Shown here in pieces: positions 56,487 to 64,000 of a stretch of 64,000 nt of DNA. Position numbers and translations under genes: made by a program. Source of the stretch: Leucogyrophana mollusca (taxonomy: Eukaryota > Basidiomycota > Agaricomycetes > Boletales); NCBI GenBank assembly GCA_021014945.1, contig MU266395.1, forward strand, positions 57,856 to 121,855. Direction: 5' to 3'. Positions within the stretch are counted from its first letter, which is position 1; each line of letters starts with the position of its first letter. The notes below the pieces were generated by a model. It was not told where the DNA came from. It made no database searches and saw only the letters and a list, made by a program, of their open reading frames with translations.

Positions 56487-58084
56487 TCACTCAACTTCCC
56501 CGCCACCCCGCGGTAGACTCGGATCGGCGCTGGCTGCGCGGCAGAGATCGTGATCCGTGATTCCCGCTGGACTCATCCGTGACTTTGGTGAGCCCGGGGG
56601 GCGTTTTGATCTGAATATATTATGAGACAATAGCCAGCACGACTGAAAGTCAAAAGGTTTCCCTACCGCGAGGTTGGAGACTGGATCCGAAACTGAGCCG
56701 TGTACCTGGTATTGCGTCGGCGGCTCTAGTGGGGGGAGGGGGAGCCCCTTCCTCAGGCCCTCCCTCAGGTCCTTCAGGTCCTCCCTCAGGTCCCTCAGGT
56801 CCTCCCTCAGGTCCCTCAGGTCCTTCCTCAAATCCTCACTCAGGTCCCTAAGCCGGAAAATTCTGCGCGACTGTAATAGTGACAACGACTCAGTTTGTGT
56901 ATGTGTGTATGTGGGGTAGGGTTACTGACGAGAGCCCGTTCGAATTCTTGCTCTCGCATGTCCATTGCGAGCTTCGTCAGGTTCTTAGACGGTTTCCGTG
57001 AACATCGGATGAGAGATCCCGCAGCTGTGGACGAAGCCGCACCAGCACCCCCTACCTCCACGGCGACCTCATGTCCGTGGAAACCCTTCCGCATCGCCCA
57101 AAACACAGATTTCACCGCACAGGAGCGGCTCAGCCGGTGCAGCTCGTACGGCGCCGACCTCACCTTCACGGACCGCAAGATCTTGGCGAGGTGCCGCGCG
57201 CGCGGGGGAACGGTGAGCGTGGGGTCGAACGCTGACTGGGACAGGACGCGGTATTCGAGATCCGGGGCGGTTTCCCCGAAGCTCGGGGGTGGGTGGATGG
57301 GGACGATGATTGTGACTCGGCCTTGTGCTAGTGCAGAGGTGGGGGACGGGTGCCCGACGATGCGGATCGTCGTCACGAGGTGTTCTTCGCCAGTCTTTTT
57401 CGATTTGAGGTCCACGAGGAGGAACTCCGAGTCGCGAAGCGCGAATCCAAATCCGCGCCGCTTCGGGTTCAAGTACTGGCAGTACTTCATCCCGGTGATC
57501 ACGTAGCTCTGCCCCAAGCCCCTAAGAAGGGCGAGACGGGCGACCCACTCGACCGGCGTGTAGGTTTTGAATTGCACAGCCCCACCACTACCACCATCGT
57601 GGTGTTTGCCAGACAAACTTGGACCCGGGGGGAATATCCCGGGGACGTCAGGGCGGGGACTCGTGGCCGTGGCCGTGGGGGTTTTAGATAGGGTAGATGT
57701 CGATGTCGATGTCGATGTCGAGGAGTAGAGGGTGGGAGCAGCGGTGAACTCTGAATCAACATAAGACGCCGAATCATACGCTTTCTCGATATCCATATTC
57801 TGGAACTGTCTAGTCATGATGGGGAATGGGACTTTCTCGAGATCTACGGCGTGAGCGTGAAGATTGGAACTGGTCATGGTGGCAATGGGGTGGTTCTGAA
57901 TAAACAAAATAGGGGGGAATTCTGGTTTGGTCTTGGGGCTTTTGGGCATTGCCTTTTTAGGCGACTTCCGATGGGTCGACCAGTTGCGGGGGTGCGGGGA
58001 AGCGAGCGAAGCCTCTGGGACTGAGACTGTGTTTTGACCGAAAGATGAGTATCTGTTCTTGCTTCGAAACCCAGTGTTCGACAA
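56487..58084 (-). CDS. Unknown protein with C-terminal leucine-heptad coiled coil
   Basis: Two exons, 58084-56930 and 56870-56487, join in phase over a 59-nt intron (512 residues from 58084; 443 if the ATG at 57877, MTSSNLHAHAVD, is used). Exon 1 has Ser/Thr repeats from a TGTCGA microsatellite, then what looks like a folded region: KTYTPVEWVARLALLRGLGQ, YCQYLNPKRRGFGFALRDSE, VTTIRIVGHPSPTSALAQGR. I do not recognise the family. Exon 2 begins with perfect heptads of the form LRDLRED repeated about four times, encoded by a 21-bp tandem repeat, so a coiled coil is predicted. The splice is inferred from good sites (GTCAGT donor, TTACAG acceptor); without it the protein stops soon after exon 1. 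Confidence 0.6.
56752..56853. repeat. 21-bp minisatellite encoding leucine heptads
   Basis: Imperfect tandem copies of CCCTCAGGTCCCTCAGGTCCT on the plus strand. Read on the minus strand, each unit is one heptad LRDLRED or a close variant. The unit length keeps both the reading frame and the heptad register. Confidence 0.85.
57695..57721. repeat. TGTCGA hexanucleotide microsatellite
   Basis: About four tandem TGTCGA units coding for alternating Ser-Thr in the coiled-coil protein gene. Confidence 0.8.
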
Positions 58085-58182
58085 TTGGGGGTGACATAAG
58101 GAATACAGGGGCTACAAGGGATGCGACGGTGCGAAGAAGAGGGGAGATACACGAGACGAGACGAGATGCAATGCAACGAGTA

Positions 58183-59199
58183 CTACAACTTGAACTGGAC
58201 TTGAACATGGAAACAGCTGTGGGTGGACGAGGGAGCCTGAAGAATACGGATACACTGGTGGCAAATATGAATGACGGCCAAGAAAACAATCGCGGACTGT
58301 GGACTGTGGATGGTGAACCGTGGATTGGACCACGGGCGGTGAACTAGACTGCAGACGGTGAATTGGACTGCAGGTGATGGGTAGTGACTATTGCTTGACG
58401 TTGGTGTGCTGCGGCGAACTCGAGCCAGGCCGCGCTGCACGTTGCTCCCCTGGCCGAAGAGCGCGAGCCGCAAGAGGGAGAGGGAGAGGTACGCGCGGGC
58501 GCAGGCGTTCTCGATAGCCGTGAAAACGAGGAGGAGAAGACGGACGATGGGCGTGAGGGGCGGGAGGAGGAAGTTGGAGAGGTCCTGGGTGCGGGGTGGT
58601 TAGGCAGGGAGTGAGTGGAAGGGGGGCAGGGGCGTACCATCGGGTGGAACCAGTCTTCGTGTTCTTTGATGTAAAACAACCCGTCGGACTCGTTCTCCTC
58701 AAAGACAAGTCGGGCGATGAGGCTGGTGAGTATTCGCGTCGCAGGGGACGACGCGGCGCTGTGAGCAAGTGGGGAGGGTCACGTTCGGGCGCGGGCACCT
58801 ACCGAAAGGGCGCCTTGAACAGGCTGGGGCGCGGTGCGAACGTCTGGGTGACGTCCGAAAACAGCACGCGTCCCTCCTTGTCGTAAACTGCCCCCCCCCC
58901 CCCCCCCCCAAAGGCGCATATATGCACCAGAAATCAGCCCAGCGCGCGTGAAAACGCGAAATGGGCTCACACATGGCATTAAGGCGTGCCTCCGTGCGGA
59001 GGCCGAGGATGCGGTAGCACTGATAGACGCGCTCGATGCGGTCGCGTGACTGTGAACCAGGCTGGACGAGGCAGAGGGGGTGGGAGAGGGAGGCGTCGGA
59101 GTGGTAGAAGCGGTGGACGGCTTGGTGGAGGAGGTCGGGTGACTGGGAGGAGGTCAACAGGGAGAGTACACGTGGGAACTCGCGTTCGGGCTCTTGCAT
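58183..59199 (-). CDS. SigF-like NTF2-like domain protein, copy 2
   Basis: Four exons, 59199-58971, 58887-58803, 58758-58638, 58584-58183; 278 residues. It is paralogous to the gene at 40750-41535, with the same four-exon plan and matching landmarks: MQEPEREFPRVLSLLTSS, HRFYHSDASLSHPLC, RVYQCYRILGL, FYDKEGRVLFSDVTQTF, IKEHEDWFHPM, then a hydrophobic segment LLPPLTPIVRLLLLVF. The C-terminus extends about 80 residues beyond copy 1 without a visible domain, so the final exon could instead splice. The first intron (58970-58888) contains a run of 19 G on the coding strand, only three bases from the acceptor AG. Confidence 0.8.
58891..58909. repeat. C19/G19 homopolymer run
   Basis: Nineteen consecutive C on the plus strand, inside the first intron of the NTF2-like gene on the minus strand. 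The count could be affected by sequencing error. Confidence 0.9.
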
Positions 59200-60155
59200 G
59201 TTGTGTGAGGGTGAATGAGCGAGTGAAGCGCGACGTCGTGCTGAAGGCGGGAGTTGCCGGCTAGGGTTCAAACACCCGCCCACCCGCCTCGCATCCCGCA
59301 ACCCCTCGCAATCCAGGATATCGCCTGCGTCGAGCCCCGGCGGGTACTCTAAGAGCAAGGCGAATTCGGCGGGGGGAAAAGGGAGGGCGGCGCACTTGGC
59401 GGCTTGGATCGCGTTCGAAGGGCGAGGAGACAGCGGCGCCTCTGGTTTTTCGCCGGAGAAGGGCGCAGCAGAGCAAGGTGGATATATATGCGCATAATTT
59501 GAGGACGTCGCGCCAGGAACGTGCTATTCCATGATTCGTACACGTCAAAATTTGGGAGGGAGGGAGACCAACACTACCCAGGGCATCGAAGACTTTCTGC
59601 CTCATGTGCGTTCAAAGTGGCGGCGCGACACCAGACTGGTCGTCCTCCCGGTACGACATATACCCCGTCGTCTCGAACCTCGCTACTTCGGCGGTCGTCC
59701 AGATTCGCTTCCCATCCCCGCAGCACTAAGACCCGGTTACCCTCCTCAGTGATCGGTGTGTGTTGATCGGAGACTTATTACGGGGCCGGGTGGTGCTCAT
59801 AGGATCACACAGCCCGGTGAATACGCAATCTCTCGCTAGGCGGTGCCTCATGCTTCAGCCATTCTAATGAGACCTCTGCAGCACCCCCTTCCTTCCGACC
59901 CAAAAACCTGCCATCCACCCAAGCTACGTTCCATCCGCAATCTATGCCACGGTGGACTCGGCCGCTCGTCTTCACCCATACCGCCCCCATAGCGACGCTG
60001 TGTGACGATAGACTTGGTGTTGCGGTCGATGGCGATGCGATAGGTTAAATGCGACAGGAGACGCCGAGCTAAATGCTGTAGGCGGTTCGCAGGTCGCGCG
60101 TAGATCGTGCAGACGAACGCATCGAGCGTGTCGACCTGAGCGCCGCCGCGACGGA
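59200..60155. other. Intergenic, 1 kb
   Basis: Includes the promoter side of the NTF2-like gene. A plus-strand frame at 59531-59752 (73 codons) has no motif; I do not call it. Confidence 0.45.
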
Positions 60156-60982
60156 TTAGGAGTGTGCGCAGGTGGCAGGTGGCATCCTGTGCGGCCGTAG
60201 CGGCACGGTAGATGTCGCCCGTTCAGCAGAAACGCCTAGGTGTCGCATCTTCAGGAAGGTGCCGGTGGGCCGGGGGCCGTGGGTCTGGTGATGCTCCGGC
60301 GCGGACGCAGATGTTGACTGTGGTGGTGCATTGGGTGGGTGCTGCTGCATGGGCGTGTATGTTGTAGCTGCTGGAGACGTGTGAGGTAATGTAGCTACGG
60401 AGGGCTGGACCGTATGGAGGCACCCTTGCATGGCTGGGCGAGATCGGCCCAGTGTGATTGCAGGGCCAATGTTCGTCGTGACAGCGATGCGGGGATTGTA
60501 TGGTACAGCAGAGCGCGTCGAAGACGGCGAGATGTCGATCACTAGAAGGGACTCAAACTCAGCTTCGCAGTATGGGAGCGCGAGGGCGGGACGTACCTGG
60601 GAGGACAATCATGGCACTAAGCGGACACTGTCAGCTTTCTCAACATGAAATGACCTCAATCACATTCACGTTACCTCCGACGTACCCTAGATCTGGAAGC
60701 GCACCAGACCTCCAGTCGAACTCAAAGGTGCCGCGAAAACTCCAGCCACTTTGATGTAGACGGATTGGCAATTCCCGATGAACTCAGGCGGCCTTATCGC
60801 TAGACCGCAAGTCCGGTTGAATCGACTGATAGAAGACGCCCATGTATGAGCTGTCATGGCCACAAATAGCTTGAATGCAGTGAAACGCAGCAGCGGAGAA
60901 GGGAGCGGGCGTCTAGCTTGCGGAGGATGGACACTATCGACTCGAATGGGAGATCTAGCAACTGGCGCTTGGGTGCGAGCAT
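60156..60982 (-). pseudogene. F-box protein gene, probably degraded or incompletely modelled
   Basis: The ATG at 60982 opens MLAPKRQLLDLPFESIVSIL then RKLDARSLLRCC, a clear F-box. The frame then stops at about 60880. Further down in another frame, 60660-60753 reads GWSFRGTFEFDWRSGALPDL then GYVGG, reminiscent of the central region of basidiomycete F-box proteins. A third open stretch covers 60156-60608. I could not find introns that join all three, so this is either a decayed gene or one whose splicing I missed. F-box proteins recruit substrates to SCF ubiquitin ligases and are strongly amplified in these fungi. Confidence 0.5.
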
Positions 60983-61571
60983 GACGTCGAGACGCGGTGC
61001 AGGTCGTCGATGCGATCAAGTACATCCATCTTATGTAATACACACAAAACCCGCCCTCTTACGTAATAAAACAAGTCCTTCAGCCTTCGGGAATCTTAAT
61101 CAGGGCCCCAGTTCACCCTTAGACTGAGCTCACCTGCCCGCAGATATGCTGGAGTCGCCGTATCAAAACCAGTGGCAAATGAGATCCTCGAGGTGAGCCC
61201 ATTGGAATTTCCCCCGATTAGACGCTCTCATGTGTTTCATACGGGGTTCATTTGCCCACAGATATGCTGGGTGGTCAGCCTTGCGCGTCCTCATACGATG
61301 CTATTCGTCCCAGCCAAACACCACTATCTCTTTCACGATCAAACCTGGCGACTCACGATGATAGTTGGCCGATGCAATGTTGCACTTCCACAAATAGCAT
61401 CGAGGCACAACAAGCGTTATTGTTAGCAGTTTACGTGTTGCCTCAGCTTACAAAAAGCATTCCATACCGCGCGTTTTGATCCCACTTCCCCCACCGAATC
61501 TCTACCTGCTTTCCCAAAACCAATTTACGAATGTCAAGAGCAAACGGCTCTTCAGTGACGGCTTCTCTCAG
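60983..61571. other. Intergenic; probably contains the missing 5' exon of the DUF2235 gene
   Basis: No clear first exon could be chosen. A T/C-rich tract before the acceptor at 61570-61571 suggests an intron ends there. Confidence 0.4.
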
Positions 61572-63657
61572 GCGCGTCATCTTTTCGCTCACTGACGAGT
61601 GGATTTGAGCATGACAACTTATTTGTCTGCAGAGGCGTTCCAACCAATCAACACAACGACTTGTTCTCTTGCATACACTGCAAAGCCACGACTGACGGCC
61701 GTAATCTCATCGTTACTTTGGACGGAACGTCGAATCAGTTTGGACAATATGTATATCTCACGGACAAGTTCTACGCGCACCTTTACTAATCTATCTTAAC
61801 GCTGTAGAACACCAACGTTATCGAGCTCTACGATCGTGCCTACAAAGACAAGACACAACTCACATACTACAATAGCGGCATCGGTACATATGCAAGGCCT
61901 TCATTCGCGTCCTTTACATACTGGAAACAGGTCCTGGATAACACTATTGATCTCGCCATCGCTTGGTACTGCTCATCTTTCGCATCTGAGTCTGCATTAA
62001 GCTGACAGCGCGACTTCTAGGAACTTCGAAAGAGTCGTGCTTGGGGCCTATCGTTGGCTGTCAGACAACTATGAGCCCGGTGATAAGATATTTCTTTTTG
62101 GCACGTTGCTCGTTGACATCTTGTTTGTCGCCTAAGTATTGACATGTGCATGTAACACAGGGTTTTCCCGAGGCGCCTATCAAGTCCGTACATTGGCAGG
62201 AATGCTCCAGGAGGTGAGATTTAATGCAGACTGATCGGCGCCCTCTAAGCCTTTGTGGGTGACGCAAGGTCGGACTGATCTTGCGCGGGAACGAAGAGCA
62301 AATTCCATTGTATGCATATCATTTTGTTTGCATTCCGTATTGTTCATTTTTTGGGATACTTTGCAGCGCCTATGAACTGTACGCTGATCTCAAGGGCCGC
62401 AGAATGGACCGGGAAGCCGGGTTCGATATGGCTGATCGTTTCAAAAGGACTTTTTCGCAAGAGGCAGCCGTGCACTTCCTTGGCGCCTGGTAAGAATGAG
62501 CAATGCTCGTTTCCCTATGCCGCACTGATGTCGTTCGACATAGGGACACCGTCTCTTCGATCGGTGTCGTTAGGTCGAAGAGTCTACCGGCGACGGAGGA
62601 TCTTAAACACACCTGCTACTTTCGACATGCCCTAGCGCTAGACGAGCGCCGCGTGAAGTTCCTTCCCGAATACGTATGTGGTGGAGACACGGACATTACA
62701 AACACAGAGAGAGAACGCGGTCCACACATCAAAGAAGTCTGGTTTCCGGGCTGCCACTCGGACATGTTTGTTTATCCATTGCATCATCCGCAGTGGGACT
62801 TCTGATAAATTTCGCGTATAGTGGCGGCGGCAGCAAGAAGAACACTGAACTCAATAATGCTGCTGTTCCTGTCCTCTGGATGGGACGTGAAGCTGAGGCA
62901 GCTGGCCTCAGGCTCCATCCGTCCAGAGTCATATGGAATCGGACAGAACTTCGGTTATCCAAGCCGACGGAATCACTGACATGGGCGTGGCTGCTTTTTG
63001 AGATCCTTCCTTTCAAACGGTTATCCTATAAGGGCAGGCAGGATGAGACATGGTACGGGGCTTGCTCTGTACGCCGTCATTTAGTATGAAAGGTTGCTCT
63101 CAGGTGGCCCCATTTATGGGAAGGTCGTACGATCAAGAAGGGGCAGAAGATCCACGCCTCCGTCGCACTCATAGACAACTACAGGCCTCAGGCGACACTT
63201 TCAGACGATCTAATTGACAAAGGATGGGATGGACTACTCGGACGCTGGGAGACCGATGGCGTCGCCTGGGCTAAGGGACTCGAACACTTATTGGAGATTG
63301 ACCTGTTGGATTTTTCAGACACAGAGGCCATTGTTAAGCGACTCCGCAAGGATATAGGCGATAGTGCTTCCCACAGCCGTCTCGCCTTTATTGCTTCAAC
63401 TCGTGAGTTTAGCTCTGAGTATCGAATGTAGTCATCAACTGAAGTTACTATTTCAAGGCGACGGAGCGACTGCGATCGCCAATGTTGAACCCGAGCTCAC
63501 ATTACCTCGTGAAATGCTGGGCAGTAGCGACTACATCCTACTTACCTTCCAAGCAGGGCGAAAACGTGGCATTCCAATAGTGTGTTACATTGCTATATCG
63601 AGGTGCAATCAGATATTCACTGCGCCTGGGTGGTGGTCACCTACAGCCGGTGCGTAG
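61572..63657 (+). CDS. DUF2235 alpha/beta-hydrolase-like protein, 5' exon unresolved
   Basis: Exons identified: 61572-61750, 61808-61965, 62021-62100, 62161-62213, 62269-62309, 62367-62489, 62544-62765, 62822-63052, 63104-63402, 63458-63657. Motifs run in family order: DGRNLIVTLDGTSNQFGQY, NTNVIELYDR, YYNSGIGTYARPS, NFERVVLGAYRWLSDNYEPG, the nucleophile elbow FGFSRGAYQVR, GNEEQIPFAYELYAD, and a later catalytic-type FPGCHSDIGGG. Similar domains occur in bacterial phospholipase effectors and are common in basidiomycetes; substrate unknown. Intron 62101-62160 must use a GC donor (GCACGT) to form GFSRGA. The last exon stops at TAG 63655-63657, but an alternative donor at 63650 leads into the repeat array. 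Confidence 0.85.
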
Positions 63658-64000
63658 TTTGGTGATGCCGCTGTAAAAATGGCTACTGATCCTATGATAT
63701 CCCGGTCCCCGTGATTACACAGGAGGTGCGTGATCCCGTAATGAGTCTTCAAGGCTATGTTAACCCCTTCGCTGTCACTGTGGATTAGCGGGAGGTGCGT
63801 GATGTGGGATTACGAGCTTTCAACCTAGTGCTGACAGTGCTAACCATTTAGGACGTGAGTGGTCACCCGAGAGGACTTTGAAATCCAATGCTGACTCCTG
63901 ATTCTGCTGCGGCCTTCGTCGTCCCACAGCGGGTGCGTGATCTGGTCTTACGGGATGTCCATCCAACGCTGACTGTGCGGTGGCCTTCCTCGTCCCACAG
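63650..64000 (+). repeat. Tandem array of intron-like units separated by 3-6 nt
   Basis: Five consecutive segments each start GTGCGTGA/GTGCGTAG/GTGAGTGG, most carry a GCTGAC or CTAAC branch-like motif, and all end in AG. Segments: 63650-63722, 63726-63788, 63795-63851, 63855-63929, 63933-64000. They are separated by GAG, CGGGAG, GAC and CGG. Units share GTGCGTGAT, CAACGCTGACTG-like and TTCSTCGTCCCACAG-like blocks, so they are diverged tandem repeats of 57-75 bp. The array runs off the window. Confidence 0.7.

Noticed and set aside
56674..57691. Plus-strand open frames opposite the coiled-coil gene
   Set aside because: They mirror a GC-rich minus-strand coding region and lack motifs or splice support.
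57695..57721. Short direct repeats as a CRISPR array
   Set aside because: It is a coding hexanucleotide microsatellite with no spacers, in a eukaryotic genome.
59531..59752. 73-codon plus-strand frame upstream of the second NTF2-like gene
   Set aside because: No recognisable domain, high Arg/Pro from GC-rich sequence, and no promoter element or conserved features visible.
63726..63932. Repeat units as a WD40 or other protein repeat
   Set aside because: No long open frame spans the units and each carries stops. The conserved blocks coincide with splice-site-like motifs rather than codons.

Overview
The window is nuclear DNA of a filamentous basidiomycete, most likely an Agaricomycete. Genes are dense and cut by many introns of about 45-75 nt, several exons are only 8-14 nt long, and the gene set is typical of a wood- or plant-associated fungus: secreted aspartic proteases, GH28 pectinases, a GH18 chitinase with a chitin-binding module, fungal rhodopsin-like and TMEM184-like membrane proteins, and a DUF2235 hydrolase. 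I built spliced models by hand for about 26 genes. Exon phases were checked against reading frame and remembered family consensus; no database or aligner was used.

Layout. 0-5 kb (+): tandem pepsin-like aspartic proteases, one cut by the window edge, one relic, one intact. 5-5.8 kb (+): MDP-1-type HAD phosphatase. 7.0-7.4 kb (+): tiny Ala/Lys-rich protein. 8.2-10.4 kb (+): 17-exon TMEM184/OST-alpha-like protein. 11.2-12.7 kb (-): single-pass cell-surface protein. 13.5-17.8 kb (-): 21-exon PARP plus UBE2Q-like E2 fusion. 18.5-19.9 kb (-): fungal rhodopsin-domain membrane protein. 21.5-23.0 kb (-): mitochondrial carrier. 23.7-24.5 kb (-): GNAT. 24.9-25.2 kb (+): 73-residue membrane protein. 25.4-29.5 kb (-): tandem GH28 pair. 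31.3-33.6 kb (+): Med25-type VWA protein. 34.1-35.8 kb (-): PRL1/Prp46 WD40 splicing factor. 36.1-37.5 kb (+): TFIIS. 37.9-38.5 kb (+): SUMO. 40.7-41.5 kb (-): SigF-like NTF2 protein. 41.8-45.4 kb (+): FMO with a tRNA-Val gene inside one intron. 45.9-47.9 kb (-): GH18 chitinase. 49.8-51.2 kb (+): SURP-like protein. 51.3-53.2 kb (+): Ste24. 53.5-55.6 kb (-): Atg22. 56.5-58.1 kb (-): coiled-coil protein. 58.2-59.2 kb (-): second SigF-like NTF2 paralogue. 60.1-61.0 kb (-): F-box remnant. 61.6-63.7 kb (+): DUF2235 hydrolase running into an array of intron-like tandem repeats that reaches the window edge.

The genes do not form a pathway cluster. Housekeeping genes (splicing, transcription elongation, Mediator, SUMO, Ste24, Atg22) alternate with secreted or membrane accessory genes, and the accessory genes show local duplication.

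The most unusual features are in gene architecture: the intron-like repeat array at the right edge, a tRNA gene nested in a protein-gene intron, eight introns that need GC donors, a G19 run just before a 3' splice site, and several microexons.
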